Assembly (NCBI GenBank): GCA_018699955.1
Contig: JABISG010000062.1
Location: 60,171 to 124,170, forward strand
Length of the DNA stretch: 64,000 nt
From: Planctomycetaceae bacterium
GTDB lineage: Bacteria; Planctomycetota; Planctomycetia; Planctomycetales; Planctomycetaceae
Direction of reading: 5' to 3'
This document shows, in pieces, positions 54,140-63,900 of the stretch (position 1 is its first letter; each line of letters begins with the position of its first letter). The notes beneath the pieces are model-generated. The model saw only the letters and a list, made by a program, of their open reading frames with translations, did no database searches and had not been told where the DNA came from. The translations under genes were made by a program, and so were the position numbers.

Positions 54140-54523
54140 TTACTTCTTACGCGCACGCTTTGTAGTCTTCTTGCGCGTCGTGCTGGTTCGCTTTTTGGTC
54201 GACTTGGCGGCCGAAGTTGCCCGCTTCTTGGTCGATTTCTTAGCGGCCTTGCGTTTTGTGGTCTTCTTCTTGGCAGTGCCGGTCTTTGCCTTGGTCGACT
54301 TCTTGGCGGTCGACTTTTTAGCAGTCTTGCGCTTTGTCGTCTTCTTTTTGGCGGCGCCGGCTTTTGCCTTGGTCGACTTTTTAGCGGTCGACTTTTTCGC
54401 AGTCTTGCGCTTGGCCGTCTTCTTCTTGGCGGTTCCGGTTTTCGCCTTCGTCGACTTCGTTGCCTTCTTCTTCGTCGTGCGCGACTTTGTCGCCTTGCTC
54501 TTCGAGGTCCTTGCTGTTGCCAT
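54140..54523 (-). CDS. Histone H1-like Lys/Ala/Thr-rich DNA-binding protein
   Basis: This 127-residue protein is made almost entirely of Lys, Thr, Ala, Ser and Arg. It contains three consecutive 26-residue repeats (residues 24-49, 50-75, 76-101), each beginning STKAKxGxAKKKTxKRK, and a basic tail TTRKKTTKRARKK. The composition is that of bacterial histone H1-like (Hc1/AlgP-type) proteins, which coat DNA through a disordered basic chain. The ATG at 54523 has AGGAG 9 bases upstream; the frame continues to 54805 without coding character. Repeat number may vary between strains. Nucleoid compaction is the likely role, by analogy only. Confidence 0.88.
   Translation of the reverse strand: MATARTSKSKATKSRTTKKKATKSTKAKTGTAKKKTAKRKTAKKSTAKKSTKAKAGAAKKKTTKRKTAKKSTAKKSTKAKTGTAKKKTTKRKAAKKSTKKRATSAAKSTKKRTSTTRKKTTKRARKK
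54221..54454 (-). repeat. Three 78-bp in-frame tandem repeats
   Basis: The 234 bases encode residues 24-101 of the histone H1-like protein as three 26-codon units. They are near-identical at the protein level, for example STKAKTGTAKKKTAKRKTAK against STKAKAGAAKKKTTKRKTAK. Such repeats favour slippage or recombination. Confidence 0.85.
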
Positions 54524-55023
54524 TTCCTTTGGCTCCTGTGGATACAGACTTGGGTACCCGTTGAATCCTGGTTGCTTCGCTCCGGCACCCATTGTAGAGC
54601 TGCAACCTGTTTTCAGACTCCGTTCAAGACTCAGCGTAGGCCAATCAAAAGATGTTGATAAAGTTATTTCCAATCCAACTGACAGACTTATAGTGGGTTT
54701 TGGAAAAGTCGTCAAGCAGAAACCGTTACCGGACAAGCGGTTGTCGTTTTTCGCGCTGCCGTAAGTCTTTTGCCTTGTTGCTCGCGGATTCGCCGTAACC
54801 CCCATTGACAGGAAACGACGGTCGCGAAACGCGTGAATTGCTATTGCAGAACTGCTGGATCACTTGACGGTGAAGCGGCGGGGTAGAACAATCGCTGATC
54901 GATCGTCGAATGCTGCCGCAGCGTGTGGCACGACGTTTCAATTCCACGTTCACTCATTCCCAACCTGAAGTTGGGGGACGCGGGTGAAGAGAAATTTCTT
55001 GTTGAAACTGCGAGACCAAACCG
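54524..55023. other. Divergent intergenic region, nothing recognised
   Basis: About 500 bases separate the histone H1-like gene (-) from the aminotransferase gene (+). The middle (about 54640-54700) is AT-rich and may hold the histone gene promoter. No promoter pair, RNA gene or convincing frame was identified. Confidence 0.4.
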
Positions 55024-56217
55024 ATGTCGATTCCGTTGTCGCCCACCGTTCAGAAACTCAAACCTTCTGCCACTATTGCTGCGGCAGCCAAAGCAAAGGC
55101 GCTAAAAAGTACCGGTGTCAACGTTCACGAGTTCACGCTTGGCGAACCGGATTTCGTAACGCCCGAGCACATTTGCAACGCGGCGAAAGAGGCGATGGAC
55201 GCCGGGCATACCCATTACACGCCGGCCGTCGGCATCCCGGAATTGAAGCAGGCGGTCTGCGACTCGTATCAACGCGATCACGGGCTAACCTACCAGCCCA
55301 ATCAGGTGGCCATTTCCAACGGGGCCAAACATTCGATCCACAACGTGCTGACGGCGTTGTGTGGACCGGGCGATGAGGTGATCATTCCAGCTCCGTATTG
55401 GGTGAGTTACAGCGCACTGGTGGAACTCTGCGGGGCGACCCCGGTGATTGTCGATACAACCGAAGAGAGCGGCTTCTGTATGAGTGCCGATCAACTTCGT
55501 GCGGCCATCACCCCGAAGTCAAAACTGTTGATGTTGAACAACCCCTGCAATCCCACGGGGGCTGCTTATCCGGTCGAAACACTGGAAGCATTGGCTCGCG
55601 TTGCCGTCGAACATCAGCTGTTTGTGATGTCTGATGAAATCTACGAGAAGCTGATTTACGAAGGAAGCGAGTTTCGTAGCTTTGCCACATTGGGTGAAGA
55701 CGTTGTGCCGCTGACAATTATCGTCAGCGGCGTCAGCAAAGCCTATGCGATGACCGGTTGGCGGATTGGCTGGACGCTGGCTCCAGTGGAACTGACCGCT
55801 GCGATGACAAAGCTGCAGAGTCAGGAAACGTCGAACCCTTGCAGTATCAGCCAGTACGCTGCGATTGCTGCTTTGAACGGTTCGCAGGAATGCGTGGAAG
55901 AAATGTGTGCGGAATTCGCCAGCCGCCGGACTTACGTGATGCAGCGGATTAAGGCGTTACCCAAAGTCAGCTTCGCAGAACCGGGCGGTGCGTTCTACGT
56001 ATTCTTTAATGTGGCCGAACATTTCGGGCGGCCGTTGCCCGGCGGTCAGTCGGTCGAAAACTCGTCCGATTTCTGTTCGGCGCTGCTGGAACACGCCCAT
56101 GTGGCGCTGGTCACCGGCGATGCATTCGGCGCGCCGGGATATGTGCGTTTATCCTTCGCCACCAATATGGCGACCATCGAAGCGGGCCTCGATGCGCTGG
56201 AGAAGTTTCTGTCATAG
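55024..56217 (+). CDS. Aspartate aminotransferase-type class I/II aminotransferase
   Basis: This 397-residue PLP-dependent enzyme belongs to the subgroup Ib (thermophile-type AspC/AatA). PLP-binding lysine K239 lies in SGVSKAYAMTGWRIGW. NNPCNPTGAAYP (172-183) contains the pyridoxal-contacting Asn. SDEIYEKLIYEG, with D204 and Y207, lies above the ring. GYVRLSFA carries the arginine that binds the substrate alpha-carboxylate. The N-terminus IPLSPTVQKLKPSATIA is typical. It most likely transfers the amino group between aspartate and 2-oxoglutarate, but close relatives accept prephenate or aromatic amino acids. That is of interest given aroC about 5 kb away. Confidence 0.93.
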   Translation: MSIPLSPTVQKLKPSATIAAAAKAKALKSTGVNVHEFTLGEPDFVTPEHICNAAKEAMDAGHTHYTPAVGIPELKQAVCDSYQRDHGLTYQPNQVAISNGAKHSIHNVLTALCGPGDEVIIPAPYWVSYSALVELCGATPVIVDTTEESGFCMSADQLRAAITPKSKLLMLNNPCNPTGAAYPVETLEALARVAVEHQLFVMSDEIYEKLIYEGSEFRSFATLGEDVVPLTIIVSGVSKAYAMTGWRIGWTLAPVELTAAMTKLQSQETSNPCSISQYAAIAALNGSQECVEEMCAEFASRRTYVMQRIKALPKVSFAEPGGAFYVFFNVAEHFGRPLPGGQSVENSSDFCSALLEHAHVALVTGDAFGAPGYVRLSFATNMATIEAGLDALEKFLS

Positions 56218-56263
56218 CGTGTTGTCGAGGGCAGAACAGTATTTCAAAATGGGGAATGGGTGG

Positions 56264-56339
56264 CTGGGGTCGAAGCGACGTTTTCGGAGCGCAGCCCCCA
56301 GAATGAACGCTCGCTGTGGCATCGAAGACTCTGCCACAG
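56264..56339. repeat. Pair of adjacent hairpins, possible dispersed repeat
   Basis: CTGGGG (56264-56269) pairs with CCCCAG (56296-56301) around an imperfect inner stem. It is followed by CTGTGGCA (56314-56321) with TGCCACAG (56332-56339), a perfect 8-bp stem with a 10-nt loop. They lie just behind the aminotransferase gene. They could act as terminator structures or belong to a REP-like family, which one window cannot show. Confidence 0.45.
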
Positions 56340-56501
56340 GCACCCTTGCAAACTCCCCAGGCAGAATATCTGAGCTGCCCTGGTCTTGGCATTCAGGGCT
56401 GGCAGTTAATGCGGTGTGGATGATATGCTGATGAGAGTTGATGCGGCGGGCCGTTCGAGTTTCCCATCTCTTGTTCACACTGCAGCCGGAATGTAGCGAC
56501 T

Positions 56502-59018
56502 ATGGATCTTCCAACATGCCCCGCCTGCGGACAGTCGGTGCTGGACGACGAGGCCAAAGACTGCCCGTTTTGCGGCGCGTCGATGAGCGGCAAGCCGCAA
56601 GCCAAGAAGCCGTCGGCTCAGGCTGCGGCGCCGAAATCAGCTAAGCCAACGGCTACCGCCAAGGATGAATCGAAGCCGGCCAAAGCCTCTTCGGCTCCGG
56701 CGGCTAAGAAAACCGATGATGACGATCCGTTTGCCGTCGATAAGGCGGCGAAGAAAGGGGCGGTCGCGCTTCGTCCCGAACCGTCTAAGGGACGCGCCCA
56801 TGAGGTCGTCTGCCCGATGTGCGAAACGCCGGGATTCACTTCGACCAAGGCGGGCGGCAGGGACGTGCGTTGCTGCAACCCGGAGTGTCTGGTTCCGATT
56901 TTTACGGCTCCCGAGGTAAAAAAAGAGAAGCCGCCGGAAGAGCCAACCAAGACAGGTCCTCCCAAAGCCGCCGTCTATGGTGGCGGAGCATTGTTGGTTG
57001 CGTTGGTTGGAGTGGGCGTGTGGTTTTTCGTTTTTCGAGTCACCGAGGTGCCGACCCCCGAGGGAGCGTTATACGTCCCCGGTCAAAGTGGCAGCGATGA
57101 TTCGGCCACGGATGACGGAGACGAACCGGCCAGCGACGGGTCATCATCGACCGCAACATCGAGCATCGAAGATCCAAGAACACCACAGCATATCCGTGCG
57201 GCGTCGCTGAAGGCGATGGAAGAAGCCTGTCTGCGGCGAGAAAATAATCGCAGCAAACCGTATTGTCGCCGCTTGACGGCAACCGCGTTCGCGCGCACCG
57301 GCAATACGGAGGGAGCGCTGCAGCAGTTGGATCAGATGCGAGCGTTGCGCCCGTCGATTCCTTATTATCGAATCGATCCACTGGTCGAGCTTGCTTGGCG
57401 AGGCCATCAGGCGGGGGATGCTGCTGCGGTGAAGACCAGACTGGACGAGGCGGTCGCCGTTGCGGCGAGACTCTCGACGCGTGGGCGTTCCCGACTGGAA
57501 TATGCCGTCGATCTGGCTGCAGCGTTGATAGCAGCGGATCGCCTCACCGACGCTCGGAAACTGATTGACGCGCACGAAGAGATGACACCCGACGGGCAAT
57601 TTGCGGGCGAGTTGTCGGCGATGCGAGCGATGAAACAATTCAACGCCGATGCGTATGCCGACGAGGCTCCCATTTATCGCTGGGCTGCGCCGCAGACTGT
57701 GGCGGTGGTCATCGGACTTGTTGCACATGGAGAGACCGAGGCCGCGCAAAAGTGGGCGACAAGTCAACAGAACGACGAGATTCGCAGTGAGGCAATTCTG
57801 GTCTGGGCCGATGAGTCGCTTCGCCGAGCGTTGGCTGCAGGAAACGCACTCGACATGTCTGCGATTGACGCAGCGGCTAAAGGTTTGCCGCCGTCGGGCC
57901 GAGTCAGGTTGTATGCGCGACTGGCCGGACGATACCTGAGGGCAGAAGAGAAATCCGAGGCCGATGCCTTGCTGGTTCGTGCGCACGCCGAGTCGAAACA
58001 GCCTGCTCCGCCAGGCGAATTGTTGCTGCCCGGCATGAAAGATCTCATGACATTGCAACTTCCGGCAGCTGCGCCATTGCGGATGCAGGCGTTGGCCGCC
58101 GCTGAACTTGCTGTCGTCGAAAGCCGTGCGGGTCATGTGGAGAAATCGGCCGCGGCATGCGACCTCGCAATGCAGTTTTTACGCGGCAGCACACCCAGCC
58201 CGATGGCGATTGTCCAACGGCTGAATGAAATCAAAGACCTTGGCAGTGACGCCATGAAGACGAAACTGAAACAGGCCCTGGAATTGAAGACCGACGGCGA
58301 GGCGTTTCTGGCTTTCAACGAGTATCGCAGGAATTGCAGCAAAATTGCAGACGCGTCAGCAAATCGGTTTGCCGTTCAGGAAGCCATTCTTGTTGCGATT
58401 GTAAATGCGGGATTGCTCGATTCTGTTTCGGGAGAAATCGACGGGCGGAGCGAGCAATCCGATCTCAATCTCCGCGAGCCGTGGGCCGTAACTCGTGTCC
58501 CACGACTGTTGATTGAACAGTACACAAAGAACGGAAATGACGATGCCGCCAAACCGATTGTCGCTATGGTGAATGCGGCGGGTAATCGTGGAACGATTGT
58601 TGAACAACTCATCGCAGTAGCAGAGAAGTTGATTGACGATGGGAAGTTCAAACAGGCCGCCCAAGTGTTTGAAGGGCGAGGGTCGGGCGGAATGAGTGAT
58701 GACCAACGCGAGTCTTGGAGATTGCGGCTCGCCGGGCGATTGATTGCCGAGCAGAAAGTCGACGCTGCCTTCGAGTTTGTCGGTGGGATTAGCGATGCTG
58801 ACGAGTCATTCCGCGAATCCGCCTTGTGGTTCGCAGCGGCTCAGGCGACACAGTCGGGCCAGGCACGGAAAGTGTGGGAAATTGGCGACAAGGCAACGTG
58901 GTCGGCAACCGAAACGGTTTCAATCTACGGTGGCCTGCTCGAATCACTCGACGTTCCCGCTCCACCGAAGACGGCCTCAACCGGGAAGACGACGGGCGTT
59001 CCAACCTCCAGCCGCTAA
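56502..59018 (+). CDS. Zinc-ribbon, single-TM protein with helical-repeat domain
   Basis: The protein has 838 residues. It starts with a zinc-ribbon (CPAC at 6-9 and CPFC at 21-24), then a Lys/Ala/Pro-rich linker. A second ribbon follows with CPMC and CCNPEC (about 105-130). A transmembrane helix (VYGGGALLVALVGVGVWFFV, about 157-177) precedes an acidic low-complexity stretch (DDSATDDGDEPASDG). The remaining 600 residues are alpha-helical, TPR-like, without recognised catalytic motifs. The ribbons would face the cytoplasm and the helical domain the periplasm. This architecture is familiar in planctomycete hypotheticals, but no function is known. The secreted-protein gene 59172-60872 follows on the same strand. 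Confidence 0.8.
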   Translation: MDLPTCPACGQSVLDDEAKDCPFCGASMSGKPQAKKPSAQAAAPKSAKPTATAKDESKPAKASSAPAAKKTDDDDPFAVDKAAKKGAVALRPEPSKGRAHEVVCPMCETPGFTSTKAGGRDVRCCNPECLVPIFTAPEVKKEKPPEEPTKTGPPKAAVYGGGALLVALVGVGVWFFVFRVTEVPTPEGALYVPGQSGSDDSATDDGDEPASDGSSSTATSSIEDPRTPQHIRAASLKAMEEACLRRENNRSKPYCRRLTATAFARTGNTEGALQQLDQMRALRPSIPYYRIDPLVELAWRGHQAGDAAAVKTRLDEAVAVAARLSTRGRSRLEYAVDLAAALIAADRLTDARKLIDAHEEMTPDGQFAGELSAMRAMKQFNADAYADEAPIYRWAAPQTVAVVIGLVAHGETEAAQKWATSQQNDEIRSEAILVWADESLRRALAAGNALDMSAIDAAAKGLPPSGRVRLYARLAGRYLRAEEKSEADALLVRAHAESKQPAPPGELLLPGMKDLMTLQLPAAAPLRMQALAAAELAVVESRAGHVEKSAAACDLAMQFLRGSTPSPMAIVQRLNEIKDLGSDAMKTKLKQALELKTDGEAFLAFNEYRRNCSKIADASANRFAVQEAILVAIVNAGLLDSVSGEIDGRSEQSDLNLREPWAVTRVPRLLIEQYTKNGNDDAAKPIVAMVNAAGNRGTIVEQLIAVAEKLIDDGKFKQAAQVFEGRGSGGMSDDQRESWRLRLAGRLIAEQKVDAAFEFVGGISDADESFRESALWFAAAQATQSGQARKVWEIGDKATWSATETVSIYGGLLESLDVPAPPKTASTGKTTGVPTSSR

Positions 59019-59171
59019 GACCGGCGGGAAATGACCCGCAGAGGCCAATAATCGTCCGCTGCCGACGAACGACTCTTTATGACCTGCGGGAATGTCCGCG
59101 TTCGCTTTCGCCAGACTCCCCAGCCGATATACAATGCGCGCTTGCTTTGCTCTGAAACCAAGGAGTTCAAC

Positions 59172-60872
59172 GTGATTCGACCGACAATGATTCTGGCCTG
59201 CTTGATGGTGGCCGGCGTGTTTGCCGCGCCGGCTGCAGCACAGGATCTGACACCAAAGCAGGCTGCGCCAAGCATCAAGCTCGTGCATCCCGGCTGGAAG
59301 CGATTCTACGTCGATCTGGATTACATTCTGGGACTGACGACCAAGGAAGAACAAAAGCAGCTTCCGCAACTCAAGGAATTCGGGTTCGATCCGTTTCTGG
59401 TGGGAGTGGGTGGGGAACGCCCTCTCGGCATCGACACGCTGACCGATGCGAAAACATTGCGATATCTGGCGTTCATCCCCATCAGCGATCTCAAGAAGTT
59501 TCGCAAGGACAACCTGGAAGCGGCGGACATTGAGAGTAAGAAACTCGGGAAGACGCTGTATCGCTTGCGGGACGAATTCGAGGTGTGGGGGTTTTTGCAG
59601 TTCCAGAATGATTATGCGGCGATCAGCGGAAAACGTGCCGACGTGCCGGCGGCGATTGCCGACCCGAGACCAGCATACGAGAAGCTGGTTGCAAAGTACG
59701 ATCTGGTACTCGAAATACTCAATTCACAGCACAGTGAAGCTGCGCAAAAGGTCCGCAAGCAGCAATACGACGCGAACATTCGTAAGGAGTTGTTTGCGAT
59801 GGTGGAGAGGACGAAACTCGAAACCGACGATCAGTTTGAATTGCGGAAACTGTTCACCGACATTCAACTCGACGAATTGGGCCGGCTGTATGTTGGGGCG
59901 AAGCAGGCCCGATTGGGGCTGGTGATCGACGAGAAACAGGCCGATGTTTCCACGATGGACTTTCTGCTCGACCCAATACCTGAAACGGAACTTGCTGCCA
60001 GCGTGCAACTGTTGGCAAAGAAGTCGAGCGACTTTGCAAACATCGCCCGCAACGAAGACGTGATCTTGAGCGCGCGGATCAATCATCCATTGGATGAAAT
60101 GCGACAGCAGAACTTTGTCAAGCTTTCGCTGTTGCTGCGGAAACAGGCGCAACAGGAATTTGATAAGGAAACCGATGCAACCAAAGAGGAGAAGCAAAAC
60201 CGCAAGAAGGCAACCGATCTGTTTTTCGACATGATCGATGCGGGATTGAAGTCGGGCGTCGTCGATGCGTTCGCCGAAGCGCATCCAAGCGAGAACGGCA
60301 AGAACACAATTGTCGGCGGCATCCTGGCGGTCGATGGCAACGCGTTCATCGAAGCGTTGAAGCTGTTTCCCAAGGCGAGCAAGGGGCAGAAAGTTGAGTT
60401 GAACGTGGATGAGGCGGGGGACGTGAAGATTCACAAGTTCACCGCCGCAACCAAGGAACACGCATTATTCAACGATTTCTTCGGCAGCGACGTTATTTAC
60501 CTGGGTACGTCGAAGAAGGCAGTTTGGTATGCGGCCGGTGAGAATGCGCTGGTCGAGTTGAAAGCGGCGATAACAAAATGTGGCGAGCCGAACACAGGCA
60601 AGGCCGACGATCCGGTGGCAGACGTCGTCATCAAGTTGGGACCGTGGATGAAACTCAGGCAGGCGCTGCATGCCGGGGATGATGAGGACGAGGAACTCCT
60701 CAAACTGCGGCAATTTGCAGTGGATGCATTCCTGGTTGGCGACGATTCCTTGAAGTTGAATCTGAAACGCGTCGGCGATCATGTCGAAGGTTTGATGACC
60801 GGCCAGCCGGGAATCCTGCGATTCATCGGCAAGATGATGGCCGACTTCTCAAAGGAAAACTTCGACGACTAA
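59172..60872 (+). CDS. Exported protein of unknown function
   Basis: The protein has 566 residues from a GTG at 59172, which has AAGGAG 6 bases upstream. An ATG five codons later and a longer frame from 59079 are less well supported. A signal peptide (PTMILACLMVAGVFAAPAAA) is followed by a mixed alpha/beta chain with recurring motifs such as FYVDLDYILGLTTKEEQKQL and TLRYLAFIPISDLKKFRKD. I do not recognise the family. The gene follows the zinc-ribbon/TM gene by about 150 bp and converges on the PPC gene. An envelope role is likely; nothing more can be said. Confidence 0.8.
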   Translation: MIRPTMILACLMVAGVFAAPAAAQDLTPKQAAPSIKLVHPGWKRFYVDLDYILGLTTKEEQKQLPQLKEFGFDPFLVGVGGERPLGIDTLTDAKTLRYLAFIPISDLKKFRKDNLEAADIESKKLGKTLYRLRDEFEVWGFLQFQNDYAAISGKRADVPAAIADPRPAYEKLVAKYDLVLEILNSQHSEAAQKVRKQQYDANIRKELFAMVERTKLETDDQFELRKLFTDIQLDELGRLYVGAKQARLGLVIDEKQADVSTMDFLLDPIPETELAASVQLLAKKSSDFANIARNEDVILSARINHPLDEMRQQNFVKLSLLLRKQAQQEFDKETDATKEEKQNRKKATDLFFDMIDAGLKSGVVDAFAEAHPSENGKNTIVGGILAVDGNAFIEALKLFPKASKGQKVELNVDEAGDVKIHKFTAATKEHALFNDFFGSDVIYLGTSKKAVWYAAGENALVELKAAITKCGEPNTGKADDPVADVVIKLGPWMKLRQALHAGDDEDEELLKLRQFAVDAFLVGDDSLKLNLKRVGDHVEGLMTGQPGILRFIGKMMADFSKENFDD

Positions 60873-60922
60873 CTCGCGACCGTCATTTCCTCGCGACCGT
60901 CATTTCTCACCACCGTCACTTC
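60873..60922. repeat. 17-bp tandem repeat at the end of a gene
   Basis: CTCGCGACCGTCATTTC occurs twice without change (60873-60889, 60890-60906). A third, diverged copy follows (60907-60922) and contains the stop codon of the minus-strand PPC gene. The repeat fills the gap between two convergent genes. Confidence 0.85.
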
Positions 60923-63900
60923 TTCGGTTTGGGAGCGACGGTGACTGGCACAACGCGACCGGGAAGCAAGGCGCGGCCGGCGGCGTCGGTCACGTTGAAT
61001 GTGACCCTCGGCAGTGGCCGTTTCTCGTTCTCTTTCGGCGCAGTCACAACGATCTCAAACTTGGTTTGGCCAGGCGGAACCGTCACTTTCGCGGCTGTGA
61101 ATCCCTTCCGTAAACCACTGAGTGAAACCACCACCGGGCTTTTGAATGCCGCGACGCGTTTGATGGTTCCGGTGACCTTGTTCGCAGTCTCGCCAAAGAG
61201 ATTGAGCGTTTTCGGCTCGATGGTGGCACTGACGGCGTTCTGAACCGGTAACCGGAACGGATTGGAATACGCGGTGGCCAGCACGCGTTGCGAGTACGCG
61301 TGGGGCAGCACGTCCGCTCGGATTACAAATTCAATCGACGGCATTGCCACGTCTGTCGGCACGGCAACTTTGAGTAGGCCGGCAGCGGTTCCCGACGGAA
61401 TGATCTGATCGGGCAGCGATCGGACCTTGGGTTTGTTGCCTTTGCCTGCATTCTTTGGATCGATCCGCCGTGTGGCTTCAGTCGAAACCAGTGTCAGTCG
61501 GATTGGCAAGTTCGGTGAGTTCGCGCCGCGGGCGACTTCGACGCCGATTTGCCCGGTGATGCTCTTTAGCAGCGATGCGGGCGTCTGTTTGACGCTGACA
61601 TTCAGACCGTTCGGTTTGGTCACCGCGACTGGTAGCGCATCTTCGAAACCGGGGATGACCGCCTGTCCCGGGACGGCGGCGAGAACGGCAAATCGTCGGA
61701 TGGGGGTCGGCAGACCGACCGACTCACCAACGATTCGCAACTGCATCAACTCGGCGGCGGAGACTTTTCGTGAACAATGGAGTGTGGCAAGCAATGTTTG
61801 TTTGGCGCCACCGGCGGGAAGACTTTGCGGCGTGATGGTGACGCCGTCAACTCCGAGCGTTTGCAGTTTAACGGCCCCGTTGTAACCAGCGCGATTGAGT
61901 TCCAGGCGGGCGACAGCCGTCCCGTCGGCCGGCAGATTGAGAGTCGATGTGGTAAGGCGGAGGCTAAAGTTGGGCCGGCCGGCCGGTACGACCTGCAATC
62001 GATACAGGAAGTGTGAGCCACCACGACCGTACAAGTCGGAGACCGACACTTCCATTTGTTTCACGCCAGCCGGCACTTTGTAGTTCAGCAACGGATCGCG
62101 GCTACCGGGCCGATCGTCCTTCATCGTTTGGACCTGACCGTTGAGTCGAAGAGCGAGCCGAGCATCGAGTGGCGAGTTGATGCTGCGGGCGTCAATCCGC
62201 ATGGTAAGAGTTTGACCGGGCGTGACATTTAGCGTGTAGCGGTCTTCTTCATTCGACTGGGCAATACGACCGTTGATGAAAATCGGTGCGTGAGACGCGT
62301 CGGGAAAACTGGCATCGATTTGTTGTGTTTTGCCATCGGCGGGTGGTGTCTCCAGCACTTCCACCGCATCGCTAACGCGGATTGGCGGGACGGCAGACGT
62401 CGGCTTCCCAGAGGGGGGAAGCAAGACTTGAACTGCGCGACGGCCTTCACTGTTGGGTACGCTGGCGGCAATCTTCGTTCCCGCAGGAAAGCCGGTGCCG
62501 ACAGGTTCGATGTTGGTGTTGCTTCCACGTGCGATGGCCGATGGGAAGAACGTATCGGCCAATGCGACGTCACCCAAAACCAGGCGAAACGGATTACGGC
62601 CTGGAGCCTTGTACGACAGGTCGTGAACCTCGGCGTAATACAGTCCATCGGCGGGAAGCGTGACTTCGGCGCGAGTGTCGCCTTTCAGGAAAACCTTGGC
62701 CCACTCGATGGCTAATGGCGTGCCGGTCTCTGTCTTGATTTCAACCACCGGGTCGAAAGCGGCTCCCTGGCGACGCGACTCGATTTCGGCAACAACACGA
62801 TCGCCAGCGCGACCGCGAAAGTAAACCTGCGATAATTGTGCACCGGAAATCACACCGGAAAAGGCGGCGGGCAACGTCGCCGGCTTCTCGCGCGAAGACT
62901 CTGCGGCCGTTCGCTGTGCAAGTTGATCGACGGCGATGGGCAATGCGCCGCTTAGCCCGTGAGGGGTTTGAATGCGGAGTGGGTAATACCCTGGCTTCGC
63001 GTCGGCCGGTATCGAGAGATCGACGATTAGCCGGGCCGCATTCGATCCGGCGACGACTGTCTGTTTGACGCCTGCCAATGAGAGATGCACCTGTGGACTC
63101 GGCTGCAGGCCGCTACCGTCAAAAATTAATCGGGTGGTCTTTCCCAACTGAAGGCCGCGTAGCGACAAATTGTTGATCGTCGGTTTGACCGCGGCAGGTT
63201 GCAGTTCCTGTTGCGCCAGCGCGGCGGCATTGGGGCCGGCGACCTCAAGAAAGAGAGCTGCGGCATCGGACGGAGACAGGGCTGACGTGTACAGCAGGAA
63301 TTCGTCGAGTAACCCCGAACTGTGTTCGATGGTCGATGTGCTGCTGCCGAGCGTCAGTGGAGCATCGTTAAGTAAACTGGATATGTCAACATCGAGCAAC
63401 CAGGCATCGGCACCAACGATTGCGCCCTTGTCGACCTTGCTCGGCTTGACCGGCTGCCCATTGAGAAACAGACGTATCCGCAGATCGTCGCGGTCGGTAT
63501 CGGCATCGGGAGCGGGCGCGTCGGCCACCTCGAACGTCGCCGTCAAATGAGATAGCCGACGATAGCCAAGCACAGTGCGAGCGCTGTAGCTCGCAATGCG
63601 GAATGTGCTACCATCGTTGACGTACAGCAGCAGGGCATCGTTTTTCAAGTTGTAGTTGATGCCGTAATTCGTGCCGCCGTGTGCGTCAGATCGCTTGGCC
63701 ACGATGCCGTGGGTTGCGGCGTCGGTCAGCGGGTGCAAATTCAGGTAGAAGAAGCTGAGCGAGACGGCCTCGGGGCGATCGAGAAATGGAACGTCGCCGA
63801 GTCGAGCCAACTGCTTGCGGGGCGAGTTGAGTCGCAGTGCGCGTTTCCCCGCTTGTCCCCAAAACGGACTGGCTTCGGTGGTTGCCCCGTTGATCGCTCG

